This document shows, in pieces, positions 21,701 through 30,200 of a DNA stretch of 64,000 nucleotides (the stretch's first letter is position 1; each line of letters begins with the position of its first letter). A model generated the notes under the pieces. That model was not told the origin of the DNA. It ran no database searches and saw only the letters and a list, made by a program, of their open reading frames with translations. The stretch is from Torulaspora globosa (taxonomy: Eukaryota > Ascomycota > Saccharomycetes > Saccharomycetales > Saccharomycetaceae). The DNA lies in contig NC_050727.1 in the NCBI RefSeq assembly GCF_014133895.1, forward strand, positions 124,001 to 188,000, in the 5' to 3' direction. A program made the position numbers and the translations under genes.

Positions 21701-21745
21701 ATAACATCTGCGACGGCAAAATTAAAGCAAAGGAAGATCAAATGA
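18722..21745 (+). CDS. RAD2: RAD2, XPG-type nucleotide-excision-repair endonuclease
   Basis: Structure-specific nuclease that makes the 3' incision at DNA lesions in nucleotide excision repair and binds TFIIH. The product is 1007 residues from the ATG at 18722 (1031 in S. cerevisiae). This start gives the invariant MGVHSLWDI; a GTG 21 nt upstream is not used. The N nuclease region is at about 1-100 (VDASIWIYQFLKAVRDQEGN, FIFDGGVP). A long acidic, poorly conserved spacer follows. The I region is at about 755-900, with catalytic acids in MEAEAQCAEL and TDDSDVFLFGG and the helix-hairpin-helix YTNGIKGMGPV. A PIP-box-like QMKLNEFF lies near residues 971-978. Its promoter must fit within 108 bp after the tRNA-Val gene. 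Confidence 0.98.
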   Translation: MGVHSLWDIVGPTAKPVRLESLQDRRMAVDASIWIYQFLKAVRDQEGNALKHSHIVGFFRRICKLLYFGIKPVFIFDGGVPTLKRRTIQQRKERRQGKRDNAEITARKLLAIQLQKKEGLVAEKSGTAEANRETTSQELFKPQDEWHLPVIPGFQYDEDDQRVVSAETFEKMVHSMDEELDNIDLDSINPASAEFDELPKSTQYLILSTLRLKSRLRMGYTKEQLEKLFPNSMDFSKFQIDMVKRRNFFTQKLMGVTGMHDGGSSKLTEEVAKRVSGQLNKEYKLTKSDSGWTLGLGDFDGSETQKAIVLDDKEVEAFNYIRSHGNVDNTAQSPKTDNKKGEGETDEEDGEDLEWEDVDVQPQNVQEREDYSIKAARLPNLEREPSSAGSQSFLDKRYDYVSPMKRPYTKVVRHVEDDIEEGEDEQEDEYKRQLDEIELIEATQRSKNALKQLTEQQQQGSKRQRADIDSSLSGFKQPKLKTPDQEKRDENGSGDRTPTFAFTSEQTLNDQAASTDSNDSSKDIVSSAATGFPLSENQQNLNHIISKIPDFNFGSEDSFLFQGTSKNDIRNAKEDEQAKEKKPIQKPPAWFENNQAPSNPFSASHFVQDRAYSTSHDPQTNGPFKLVSGADVLDLVQGAENHDDDVEELIDVGANVDVEEDHNLAAVEPGQPKNARKEERQALAFDYDFSEEEEDSLTENMKKEAEEFAMFQSSLSNKVVDKAFIEDELFEQQMKDKRDSDEVTGDMILEIQDLLSRFGIPFLTAPMEAEAQCAELLKLKLVDGIITDDSDVFLFGGTKIYKNMFQEKNYVEFYDEQSIMQNLGLDRERMIELAQLLGSDYTNGIKGMGPVSSMEVLAEFGTLIKFRDWYNQGQFDKEKQKTENSFEKNLRKKLIKNEVVLTAEFPSDLVREAYLRPEVDHDTTAFSWGTPDLDMLRDFMKVRIGWPQEKADEILVPLIRDINKRKKQARQMKLNEFFPSTYMEDKKLHLGKRITSATAKLKQRKIK

Positions 21746-21838
21746 TGAGGAAGCATATTCCATTTGAGTCGTCGCTTGTCGTTTTCTTTCTATCGGTTGT
21801 TTGTTGGAGCGCGCGCAGCCTTTGTGCTGGAAAGAAGC

Positions 21839-21847
21839 GTCACAAAT
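21839..21847 (+). promoter_or_regulatory. Middle sporulation element (Ndt80-type) before the PFS1 candidate
   Basis: GTCACAAAT fits the MSE consensus GNCRCAAAW exactly. It lies about 106-114 bp upstream of the ATG at 21953, and its last base overlaps a TATAAA box (21847-21852). That is the spacing seen in middle sporulation genes. Binding is inferred. Confidence 0.6.
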
Positions 21848-21952
21848 ATAAACTTAAACTATTTAAGAAGACAAATAAATCAAACACCGCCGGTATCGTG
21901 TGGATATTTGCTGGTAGCGCTCGAAACGTTCACGGTCCCTTTTTTGAGAGAT

Positions 21953-22807
21953 ATGCCTCAGCGTCGTCCAAACGCGAATACAAAACTGCCAACAGCTTCA
22001 TCCCCACGAATGAATACGGAGAGCTGCCCGAACAGTTTTCTGGTCAGTAACGATGCTGAAGAACGAGATGTCTTGAGGAATAGGAGGAATCGGCGATTTG
22101 AGAGCTCCCCCATCGGCGAAACTCAGCAGGCTGAGAAATCGACGAGCGCCGCGGCGCTCAATGGCCCTAAAATACAGGCCTCCTCCAATACGCCCGAATT
22201 CTATCTGAAATTAAAGGCGGCCCCACAAAGCTCTTCAGAGAGGATGAAGAGTTATTGCCAACCAAATGACAGTGTTTTTCGGCAATACACTCTGATGACT
22301 TACTCGAGCGGAGCCATGGCAAGTTCCTTATACCCCAACTACAACGTGAGCGTACCCTACGTCCAACCTCGATACTCTACCTATTCTCTGCAGAGCAGCG
22401 TGGGTCCCTCTGCAGGGCAGCTTCAAGCTCAGGACAAGAAAGCGCACTCCACTGCTTATCAAGCACAGAGCTTCCCGAGCTTCTTCAATCCAAGAACCGC
22501 AAGCAACATGCCACACAAAGAAAAAGTCAACAACTGGATCGAAAATATACCCATTTTCGAAGTCGAGAACGGAATCTGGAGATCTGACTGCTACGACACC
22601 AACTATTCCGTGAATTGGGAGGAAAGCGAATTCGATGATGCTGCCAAAGCCGACACGATCTCTTTTGTGACTCATGATGAACTTTTGTACTTACAAGCCA
22701 AAAAATTCGACTCGCTCGTGCGCAAGTCTTACGGCTCAGAGAGTGAACCAAAGAGCTCCCAGAGAGATATTTTGTTGGACAACCCAACGCTAACAGACTA
22801 TATATAG
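21953..22807 (+). CDS. PFS1: Rapidly evolving protein, probable PFS1/ADY1 orthologue (prospore membrane formation)
   Basis: A 284-residue hydrophilic product from the first in-frame ATG (21953, MPQRRPNANT). The open frame continues upstream only through non-ATG codons. I recognise no domain, signal peptide or membrane segment. The first two thirds are Ser/Gln/Tyr-rich and probably disordered; the last third (IENIPIFEVENGIWRSD onward) looks more ordered and acidic. Identification is positional: in S. cerevisiae PFS1 (YHR185C) lies between KOG1 and SSP1 on the KOG1 strand, as here once the chromosome-VII genes are set aside. A consensus middle sporulation element in the promoter supports a meiotic role. 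Pfs1 is 237 residues and helps start prospore membranes at spindle poles. It could instead be a lineage-specific gene. Confidence 0.55.
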   Translation: MPQRRPNANTKLPTASSPRMNTESCPNSFLVSNDAEERDVLRNRRNRRFESSPIGETQQAEKSTSAAALNGPKIQASSNTPEFYLKLKAAPQSSSERMKSYCQPNDSVFRQYTLMTYSSGAMASSLYPNYNVSVPYVQPRYSTYSLQSSVGPSAGQLQAQDKKAHSTAYQAQSFPSFFNPRTASNMPHKEKVNNWIENIPIFEVENGIWRSDCYDTNYSVNWEESEFDDAAKADTISFVTHDELLYLQAKKFDSLVRKSYGSESEPKSSQRDILLDNPTLTDYI

Positions 22808-23006
22808 CTAGCGAAATCAGACAATGATGAGTACCTGACACTACGATTTTCTCGCGTCACAATTTCAGTTTCTGTCATTTTTTTGTCAGCGTATACAGTG
22901 ATCGGGCTATACAAGAACTGTATAAGCGATAAGAATATTAAGAACTGCGATAGCTATAAGAGGATTGAGCTTCAGTGTCCCAACTTCGGTTATCGGCGAG
23001 CAAATC

Positions 23007-24074
23007 ATGGATAGAGGTTCATCAGAGAGCCTTACCGTTAAGGAGCGAATGCTGAGCGCTGGGGTTGGATCGTTATTGACATCCCTTATCCTTACTCCGA
23101 TGGATGTCGTGAGGATCAGACTTCAGCAGCAGGAAATGTTGCCCGATTGCTCTTGCGATGTGCCTGTACCGAAGGGCAAGGTCTCAATGGTGCCAGCTTC
23201 AGAAGCTGTTTTTTGGCAAGATTCTTGTTTTAAAGAACTTAATTGCAAGAGCTCGCCGCACAGATTCAAGGGCACAATAGAAGCGTTCGGCAAGATAGCT
23301 CAGAACGAGGGTATATTCACCCTATGGCGGGGAATTTCCGTCACACTGCTCATGGCCATCCCAGCCAATGTTGTATATTTCACAGGATATGAATATATGC
23401 GAGATATTTCTCCCATTGAACATTACTTTCCAGCATTTAACCCTCTAGTCTGCGGCGCCTTGGCCAGGATATTGGCGGCAACCACCGTGGCTCCTTTCGA
23501 GCTAATTCGAACCAGGTTGCAAAGTATACCGAAGTCTTCAAAGTCTACATCAACCAGAGCCATAATGAGGGATCTTCTACTTGAAACTAAAAAGGAGGTA
23601 GCCTCGAGCGGATACAAAGTACTTTTTAAAGGTTTGCAAATAACTCTTTGGAGAGACGTGCCGTTTAGTGCAATTTATTGGGGCTCGTACGAGTTCAGTA
23701 AGAAACATCTATGGCAGCCATCAAGCCCTTCGTCATCATCAGCCGATAGCCTGTCGAACTGGAATTTTTTTACCAAGAGCTTTATCAGTGGTTGTCTGAG
23801 TGGTGCAATTGCTGCTGTTTTCACTCATCCATTTGATGTGGGGAAAACCAGATGGCAAATTTCTTACGTTAATCCCCAGGCTACATCAGTAACGTCTCCT
23901 GCCCCAGGAACTGCCGTGAATAAAAATATGTTCAGATTCATTGATGGAATAAGGCGACGAGAAGGAATTCGTTCTTTGTACACAGGTCTCTCCGTTAGAG
24001 TGGCCAAAATTGCGCCTAGTTGTGCTATCATGATTTCCAGTTACGAAATATCCAAGAGAATTTTCAGCTCATAA
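23007..24074 (+). CDS. MTM1: MTM1, mitochondrial carrier (PLP/SLC25A39-40 family)
   Basis: Inner-membrane carrier linked to pyridoxal-phosphate supply, Fe-S/heme homeostasis and activation of Mn-superoxide dismutase. The product is 355 residues from the ATG at 23007 (366 in S. cerevisiae); an upstream TTG extension of 14 codons is rejected. It has the three-fold carrier repeat, each with a PX[DE]XX[KR] signature: PMDVVRIRLQ, PFELIRTRLQ and PFDVGKTRWQ. The family-specific cysteine-rich loop DCSCDV follows repeat-1 helix 1. WRGISVTLLMAIPANVVYF and ALYTGL-type motifs (here SLYTGLSVRVAKI) follow. It converges with SSP1. Confidence 0.96.
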   Translation: MDRGSSESLTVKERMLSAGVGSLLTSLILTPMDVVRIRLQQQEMLPDCSCDVPVPKGKVSMVPASEAVFWQDSCFKELNCKSSPHRFKGTIEAFGKIAQNEGIFTLWRGISVTLLMAIPANVVYFTGYEYMRDISPIEHYFPAFNPLVCGALARILAATTVAPFELIRTRLQSIPKSSKSTSTRAIMRDLLLETKKEVASSGYKVLFKGLQITLWRDVPFSAIYWGSYEFSKKHLWQPSSPSSSSADSLSNWNFFTKSFISGCLSGAIAAVFTHPFDVGKTRWQISYVNPQATSVTSPAPGTAVNKNMFRFIDGIRRREGIRSLYTGLSVRVAKIAPSCAIMISSYEISKRIFSS

Positions 24075-24165
24075 AAGGAGACGGTCATTGTCTTTGTAAA
24101 TAAAAGTGCTCACACATCTACTACTAAAATGGTGCGGGCAGAATATATAATGTACTTATTCCAGT

Positions 24166-25914
24166 CTATCCAGATGCCTCGGTCCATCGATTCTCCTCCA
24201 GATGCCGCTCAGCATCGAGAAACTGTCTCGAGAACTGCCCAAAGTTCAAAATGAAACCATCATCGGGCCTCTCCACTTCATTTTTTTTTGGCTCTTTATC
24301 TGCAGCCTCCAAGTTCCCCAAAGTGCTATGTCTAGAGTTACGTTTGAGTGTTGGTCCCGCAGTAACATTTATATTACTAGCTCGATTTAGGACATTAGGG
24401 TTCAAACTTCTTGGTACGGTGTCTTCATTATTCTCTTCGGCTCTATCAACCTTGACAGTCTCGTAAAGTGATTCGTTTTCAGCTCCATTATTTTTGACTG
24501 TTAACTTGCCAGAGAAAAACTCATTACTCGTTATGGGATTGAATCTATCGCTTTGGATATCCGAGAAGCTTTCCTCCAAACCCGTTTTAAAATCCAACTG
24601 TGGTGCTTTCTTGGGTGAGGCCTTTGGCATCGGTGTATAAGCGACAGGCAAACCTTCGTAAACCTTTTTCATCAGAGTGTCATCAAAATCCTGCTTGCCA
24701 CTGACCAAATTTATCCAACTTTGAGGATCACTTTTTTGCTCTGGTTTTAATTTAACCCAGTTCCTCTCAGCCCTCAACATCCTCAATCTCTCCAAATCTT
24801 TGAGGAAAATTTCATTTTGGTGTGTGGTTTCCAAGGTCTTGAGTGCAGTCTGCAGATAATTACCGCTATGTTCTTTCAAATCCGAGGCTCTTTCATAGTA
24901 CTCTATGGCAACCTCTTTAAAAAGTTGTCTTGCACCTACAGACACGGCATACTGGTAATTTGAGTGGTAAGTCTCGAAGGATTTTTGGTGGGCCATGACC
25001 CGCTCCTTAAATAAATTTGTTTCTTCGTCGAATTCGCCTTTAATTTCCTTAGAGTTCTCATATTTCTTGAGTGCGGCCAGCAGAGTCTTCTTTTCGTCTG
25101 ACAACTGTCTCTCTCTTCTTCCAACGAACTCAAGCTCTCTTGTTAGAACCTTGATTTTCTCAGCTATTTTCTGCTCTAGTAGCATATCTTGTTGGAAAAG
25201 CTCTTCCAGCTCCTCTACCAATGCTTGTGACTCTATGTTCTCTACCGATGTCTTCTGCCCCCAAATTGCTAAGTCTTTTAGAAACTTGTGAATAAGTTTT
25301 GAACATTCCTGCTTCTTGTTTCCGATAGAATTCAACCTCTTGATAATTTTACGAACAGTGATATTACCTGACTGTAATGCTGCACCAGTGAAGCTGCTTA
25401 ATTTTGGTGGCTCGCTTACCACTAGGGACATGGGTCGTCTTTTCAAAGTTGTTGCAAGACTTAATTGGGGTCTAAGTTCAGGCATGGAGCCTTTTCTCGT
25501 CAACTGCTTCTCGCCCTCTTTTGTCGGGAACTGCGGTATGTTATTCGCATTAATGTTGTTGCCGGTAAGAAATGTCTTGGCACTATCATGAGCGGGATAT
25601 GGATTATCATGCTGTGACTGAGCGGAAGATGTAGAAGGCTCAGTATAATCACTCCCCTCCTCGGAGCTGACTTCTGCATGTCTGTCCGCATTGTCGCCTT
25701 TCAAACCATGCCACCCATGGGGATAATGCTCAGGGAAAAAGCTCAACTCGTCGTTGCGCTGACCAGAAAACCATCCCTTCAGCTTGTTTACCAGTTTTTT
25801 ACGGTGTAGCTCTCTAGATTGAGGGAAGGCTGCCAGCGGATGCAATGGTAGATCTGGCGGTGGGTCTATGATTTGCCCGTACCCATGTACTTGCATGTTA
25901 CTCCAACGATCCAT
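24166..25914 (-). CDS. SSP1: SSP1, leading-edge protein of the prospore membrane
   Basis: Meiosis-specific component of the ring at the lip of the growing prospore membrane, needed for its shape and for timing of closure. The product is 582 residues (571 in S. cerevisiae). Residues about 205-395 form a long predicted coiled coil (EELEELFQQDMLLEQKIAEK; KVLTRELEFVGRRERQLSDE) resembling a BAR-like membrane-bending module. Both ends are polar and low-complexity. The identification rests on length, coiled-coil layout and position next to GND1 on the same strand (YHR184W/YHR183W). A consensus middle sporulation element lies 114-122 bp upstream. No close paralogue of the Pil1/Lsp1 type is implied. 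Confidence 0.8.
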   Translation of the reverse strand: MDRWSNMQVHGYGQIIDPPPDLPLHPLAAFPQSRELHRKKLVNKLKGWFSGQRNDELSFFPEHYPHGWHGLKGDNADRHAEVSSEEGSDYTEPSTSSAQSQHDNPYPAHDSAKTFLTGNNINANNIPQFPTKEGEKQLTRKGSMPELRPQLSLATTLKRRPMSLVVSEPPKLSSFTGAALQSGNITVRKIIKRLNSIGNKKQECSKLIHKFLKDLAIWGQKTSVENIESQALVEELEELFQQDMLLEQKIAEKIKVLTRELEFVGRRERQLSDEKKTLLAALKKYENSKEIKGEFDEETNLFKERVMAHQKSFETYHSNYQYAVSVGARQLFKEVAIEYYERASDLKEHSGNYLQTALKTLETTHQNEIFLKDLERLRMLRAERNWVKLKPEQKSDPQSWINLVSGKQDFDDTLMKKVYEGLPVAYTPMPKASPKKAPQLDFKTGLEESFSDIQSDRFNPITSNEFFSGKLTVKNNGAENESLYETVKVDRAEENNEDTVPRSLNPNVLNRASNINVTAGPTLKRNSRHSTLGNLEAADKEPKKNEVERPDDGFILNFGQFSRQFLDAERHLEENRWTEASG

Positions 25915-26027
25915 ATCCTATACTTGATATAACAGCACGACCACCAAAGCCCCAATATCCCAAAAGCAGTTGTCAAAGGTATTGATATCCTCTGTCTATT
26001 ATTTTAATTTTTATTTCTGTCATTTGA

Positions 26028-26036
26028 ATTTGTGTC
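26028..26036 (-). promoter_or_regulatory. Middle sporulation element (Ndt80-type) before SSP1
   Basis: The minus strand reads GACACAAAT, an exact match to GNCRCAAAW, 114-122 bp upstream of the SSP1 ATG. SSP1 is a known middle meiotic gene in S. cerevisiae. Function is inferred from the match and its position. Confidence 0.65.
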
Positions 26037-26135
26037 GCTGCGGCGACAGTAAGACAGACTTAGAAAAATGAATAATTAAGTCATCACTACTCAGAAGCTA
26101 CATTATGTTTAAACAGGGATTCCGGTTTGCTTCAA

Positions 26136-27611
26136 CTAAGCGTCGTAAGTGGAAGCTGAGATGTTACCACCGTGACCAGTCCAGTTGACATGAATGTCCT
26201 TGCCTTCTGGGTAAGTTTCAGAAACGAATTCTGGCAAAACCTTGAAGGTGTGGGCACCAAAGTAATCTCTCTGAGCTTGCAACAAGTTAGCTGGCAGTCT
26301 TTTGCATCTGTAACCATCGTAGAAAGCCAAAGCGGTGGAGATAGCTGGGGCTGGAATACCGTATTGAGTGGCTAGAGCTGCGGTCTTTCTCCAACCGGCT
26401 TGGGCCTTGGTGACGGCGTCGGCAAAGAACTTGTGGAACAACAAGTTTTCCAACTCTGGGTTCTCCCTGTAAGCCTTGGTGATTTCACCCAAGAACGCAG
26501 ATCTGATGATACAACCACCTCTCCACATTAGAGCGATAGCTGGGTTGTTCAACTTCCAGCCGTAAGTCTTACCGGCTTCACGGATCAACATGAAGCCCTG
26601 GGCGTAGGAGATGATCTTGGCGGCGTAAAGCGCTTGCTCCAAGTCGTCGACGAACTGCTTCTTGTCGGTGATGGCGCCCTTTGGAATCTCTGGACCAGGC
26701 AGGATCTTCGAAGCTCTGGTTCTCTCAGCCTTCAAAGCGGACAAACAACGGCTGAAGACGGCTTCCCCGATCAACGTGACCGGCTGTCCCAAGTCCAGAG
26801 CGTTGATAGCGGTCCACTTACCGGTACCCTTTTGGCCCGCGGTATCCAGGATCTTTTCGACGATTGGCACGCCGTCGGTATCGTTCTTCTTCAAGATGTC
26901 TCTGGTGATCTCGATCAAGAACGAGTCCAACACGCCGGTGTTCCACTTGCCGAACACCTCGCTGATTTCGCTGTCCGCGAACCCACCGACACGCTTCAAG
27001 ATGTCGTACACCTCGCAGATCAACTGCATGTCACCGTACTCGATACCGTTGTGCACCATCTTGACGTAGTGGCCCGCACCGGCCGGTCCGACCCAGTCAC
27101 AGCAGGGCTCGCCCTCGGACTTGGCCGCGATCGCCTGGAAAATCGGCTTGATGTGTGGCCAAGCCTCCTCGGCACCGCCGGGCATCAAAGATGGCCCGAA
27201 ACGCGCGCCGTCCTCGCCACCAGACACACCAGACCCGACAAACAGAATGCCCTTCTTGCTCAATTCCTCGAACCGTCTGTTAGAGTCTGGGAAATGCGAG
27301 TTCCCGCCGTCGATGATGATATCGCCTTGATCCAACAGTGGCACCAAGTCGTTGATCAAGTAGTCCACCGCAGCGCCTGCCTTGACCAGCAGCATAATTT
27401 TTCTTGGTTTCTTCAACTTCGACACAAATTCCTGCAACGAGTGCGCACCGACAATCGACTTCCCCTTTGCTTCGTGCTCCAAGAAGTGGTCCACTTTTGA
27501 AGTGGTTCTGTTGTAAGCCACCACGGTGAAACCGTGGTCTGCAACGTTCAGGATCAGGTTCTGACCCATCACGGCCAAACCAATCAAACCAAAATCAGCA
27601 ACTTCAGACAT
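26136..27611 (-). CDS. GND1: GND1, 6-phosphogluconate dehydrogenase (decarboxylating)
   Basis: Oxidative pentose-phosphate pathway enzyme; it converts 6-phosphogluconate and NADP+ to ribulose-5-phosphate, CO2 and NADPH in the cytosol. The product is 491 residues, the standard length. It has the Rossmann motif GLAVMGQNL (about 11-19), the substrate and catalytic stretch [11 protein letters not shown] with K184, H187, N188 and E191, GTGKWT, and the dimer-tail sequence NWTGHGGN near the C-terminus. Codon use is strongly biased, as in a highly expressed gene, and this leaves a long open antisense frame that is not a gene. Only one GND gene is seen where S. cerevisiae has the ohnologs GND1 and GND2, whose neighbours are merged here. 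Confidence 0.98.
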   Translation of the reverse strand: MSEVADFGLIGLAVMGQNLILNVADHGFTVVAYNRTTSKVDHFLEHEAKGKSIVGAHSLQEFVSKLKKPRKIMLLVKAGAAVDYLINDLVPLLDQGDIIIDGGNSHFPDSNRRFEELSKKGILFVGSGVSGGEDGARFGPSLMPGGAEEAWPHIKPIFQAIAAKSEGEPCCDWVGPAGAGHYVKMVHNGIEYGDMQLICEVYDILKRVGGFADSEISEVFGKWNTGVLDSFLIEITRDILKKNDTDGVPIVEKILDTAGQKGTGKWTAINALDLGQPVTLIGEAVFSRCLSALKAERTRASKILPGPEIPKGAITDKKQFVDDLEQALYAAKIISYAQGFMLIREAGKTYGWKLNNPAIALMWRGGCIIRSAFLGEITKAYRENPELENLLFHKFFADAVTKAQAGWRKTAALATQYGIPAPAISTALAFYDGYRCKRLPANLLQAQRDYFGAHTFKVLPEFVSETYPEGKDIHVNWTGHGGNISASTYDA

Positions 27612-28104
27612 TCTTGCAATCTGCCGGCTATATCGTCTTTATCTCTTGTCTTTCGCACTGCGAACTGCAACCTATCGTGCCAATTTCTTCAATACGGGTC
27701 TCCCAGCCGAGACGTTTATATAAGCAAGCCTGAAAAACTGCCACTATTAGGGCGGGCTGCTGCAAAACGTGAGAAATGCCTGCCAGCGAGAACCCCATAC
27801 CGGCACAGTAATAAATGCCTGCAAGCTTAGTCAATTCTGCTGTGATTAATAAGATACGCCAGACGTGCCACAGTCGGGGGCCGTTGCAGCGTTTAGGTTG
27901 GCCTGGCTTGCTTGATCGATCAACGGGAGCTGGTTCAACAAGGAGATTGGCTCTAAATCCGCTCGTTTAACGGCCAGGCGAGTGTTCTGCTGGCTTCCAG
28001 TAAAAAGTGGACGCTCGGAAAAACCGTCGGAGGATCGGAAAAACTGTTGGAAATTCATTTTGAAAGGGCTGACGGCGGGATTCGAACCGCGGAACATTGG
28101 CCGC
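27612..28104. promoter_or_regulatory. GND1 promoter region / RGD3 3' flank
   Basis: 493 bp without a credible gene. On the minus strand a TATATAAA box lies at 27715-27722, about 105 bp from the GND1 ATG. Upstream is a near-perfect direct repeat of 14 bp (27774-27787 and 27813-27826; minus-strand core GCAGGCATTT), a candidate regulatory element. A tRNA T-arm-like sequence at about 28072-28090 is too degenerate to call. Confidence 0.6.
27774..27826 (-). repeat. Direct repeat of a GCAGGCATTT-containing element in the GND1 promoter
   Basis: Two 14-bp copies, 13 of 14 bases identical, with starts 39 bp apart, 160-215 bp upstream of the GND1 start codon. I do not recognise it as a named factor site. 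Confidence 0.6.
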
Positions 28105-30069
28105 TCAATTGGACTCTGGAGCCTCGATGACGAGACCGCTGATTCTCCTCGAGTCGCGGCTCGGTAGTGGCGAGCCGGGCGCGGAGCTTGCAGCAGAGGC
28201 TGTCCTGAATGGTCTTGGCTTGAACGAGTGGTCCGGGTCCGCGGGCGGCGGTGTCATGGTAGGTTCGGGTTCGAGCACTTGGATAGCGGGCGGCGACGGA
28301 GAGGCGGGCGTTGTAGCACGAGAGTTGTTGTCTTTGGATGCCTGCTGGAGCCTTTCCGGAGAATCCGACGCCGTCAGGAAGGCAGCCAGCCAGGGTTCGA
28401 GCTTCCTGCAGTCGCCAGGGAAATCGTGAATGCAATCTACTCTTCTCATGAAGTAGTGGGATATCGGGCCTTGGAAGGCCGCGAACTCTTGCCCCAGCCA
28501 GCGGAAGTGCTGGCACATTTCGGCCAGCACGAGCAGGTTGTTGGCCGGCATGCCGGCCAACCACGAGTCGTCGTGGTGTTTCGAGATCGTTTCGATGCAT
28601 CTTGGCGGGATCAGGCTGTTTGGCAACTCTAATAGCCATAGTTTGATCAGACCTGTCCAGTCGTTAGCCACAGCGTGCCGGTTGGCGCGGATCAGCGCTT
28701 CGACGCTTTTCAGATTGGTGGCGTCCGGCGTGTCTCTGAAAGTCTTGATCAGCTCTATCTTGAGATTGATCGCTCGCTGCATTTCGACAGCGCTGCCCGC
28801 TCGCCATGCCTTCGAGACCCTTTTCCTGAGATCAGCTTCATCGGCAAACCCTTGCACATGGGTCAAGATCAGGCTGATCGCTCGCAGAGCGTCGTCATCG
28901 ATCTCATCGCGCCCGAGCATCAGCGTCCGTTGCGTTAGAGAGTCTTGAGCCGGCTCCCACTTGATTATGGGTGCTCGGCTGCTTCGCAGGTAGCACAGAA
29001 ACGGTGAGTGCGGCACCGCGGCCTCTCCCTTATCATGTCCGTAGAGCTTGTTGAAGATCTGCCGGTTCTTCCTGAGCGTTCGATCGATCTCAAGGGTCGC
29101 GAAATGGGAGTAATTTTCGAAGTTTTCGTAGATGGCCTTCTCCAGCTCAAACCTTGACAACTCTAGCTTGCAGCATGTTTCAAAGTATCTGGTCTTCAAA
29201 GGCTCTAGAGGTAAATCGCCCACAGCGGTCGCGGAGAACCCTTTGACCCAACCGCTTATAGAGTTTCTGCCGCTCGGATCGTTAGCAGTCTCTATCCAGC
29301 GGTAATATGCTTCTTGATCGAAGAGCCGCCTGCTCGTAACCGCAAGAGCGTCTTCACGAAGCAGATTTAGATCCAGCAGCTTTTGTCCCAATCTATCTAG
29401 ATTATACGGTGAAGTGTCAAGTTTCTCGCTGTTCTTTTTGATTGCATCCATTAATTGTTTGCCCTGGAACGAGCTGTTTCCCTCCATGCCCAGATAATTC
29501 ATGAAGCCCTTCTTCTGTCTCGGCATCGACTGTTTCACCTTTTCCAGGAACTGACCTAATGCAATCTCACTGTTAAATTTTAAGCACTCATCGAGCTCGA
29601 TCGGGAACTTGTCAACGTTGCACTCTTTTGCTTCTTCCATGACCGACAGGGCCGCCTTCCGATTATACATGTCCAAGGCTTCCCTCATTGCTTTAAAATA
29701 CCTAGAGTAGTCTGAATATAGTCTTCTCAGCAACTTCTCCATTTCATCACGCCGTCGTTTTGCTTGCTTCAACATAGACTGCAAAGGTCTTAAGCAAGCA
29801 ATGTCCAGCTGCTCAACATCGAGCGACCTCTTAAAATTAGCCAGCAGATGGCATAGCGCTTCATGCTCGAGCAAATCTGTATCATGGGCTTTTCTCCCCA
29901 ATCCTTGAATTAGAACGCTGGCCCAATCATCAATGAACCATCGGTAAAACCGTTCTTCTCTCTCTATGCAAACTATGTCATCATTTACCTGAGCTATGAA
30001 CGCCGTGATTCCAGTGATATAGTCTTCAGACCAGAATTTGCTAATGTCCCACCGACCAGCGCCCAACAT
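28105..30069 (-). CDS. RGD3: RGD3-type F-BAR/RhoGAP protein (YHR182W orthologue)
   Basis: The S. cerevisiae protein at this position is an F-BAR Rho3 GAP that acts at the cell cortex and on vesicles. The product is 654 residues (785 in S. cerevisiae). N-terminal FCH/F-BAR-like helices span about 1-170 and resume at about 290-340. A DEP-like winged helix seems inserted at about 218-285 (LGQKLLDLNLLREDALAVTS). A RhoGAP-like domain follows at about 380-570 (WTGLIKLWLLELPNSLIPP). The tail is proline- and serine-rich. Where RhoGAPs have the arginine finger (GxxR) this protein reads GFAD at 407-410, so catalysis is doubtful. The 3' end is unusually GC-rich (about 70% over 28141-28200). The call rests on domain order plus position between GND1 and SVP26. 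Confidence 0.8.
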   Translation of the reverse strand: MLGAGRWDISKFWSEDYITGITAFIAQVNDDIVCIEREERFYRWFIDDWASVLIQGLGRKAHDTDLLEHEALCHLLANFKRSLDVEQLDIACLRPLQSMLKQAKRRRDEMEKLLRRLYSDYSRYFKAMREALDMYNRKAALSVMEEAKECNVDKFPIELDECLKFNSEIALGQFLEKVKQSMPRQKKGFMNYLGMEGNSSFQGKQLMDAIKKNSEKLDTSPYNLDRLGQKLLDLNLLREDALAVTSRRLFDQEAYYRWIETANDPSGRNSISGWVKGFSATAVGDLPLEPLKTRYFETCCKLELSRFELEKAIYENFENYSHFATLEIDRTLRKNRQIFNKLYGHDKGEAAVPHSPFLCYLRSSRAPIIKWEPAQDSLTQRTLMLGRDEIDDDALRAISLILTHVQGFADEADLRKRVSKAWRAGSAVEMQRAINLKIELIKTFRDTPDATNLKSVEALIRANRHAVANDWTGLIKLWLLELPNSLIPPRCIETISKHHDDSWLAGMPANNLLVLAEMCQHFRWLGQEFAAFQGPISHYFMRRVDCIHDFPGDCRKLEPWLAAFLTASDSPERLQQASKDNNSRATTPASPSPPAIQVLEPEPTMTPPPADPDHSFKPRPFRTASAASSAPGSPLPSRDSRRISGLVIEAPESN

Positions 30070-30200
30070 GGACCAATTAGAAGATCTCTAGACTTTGTTT
30101 ATTCGTTGATACTTGAGAATTTTCAGCAGTTAGCGCGATGAGGACTCAATGGCCTTAGTTGATTAGGAGAAGTGTTATATATCCGTACTGTAATTGACTC

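Noticed and set aside
28068..28105. tRNA T-arm-like sequence (GGATTCGAACC type) just downstream of RGD3
   Set aside because: One stem base is missing, and no anticodon or D arm can be built upstream, which is RGD3 coding sequence. At most it is a relic, more likely chance.
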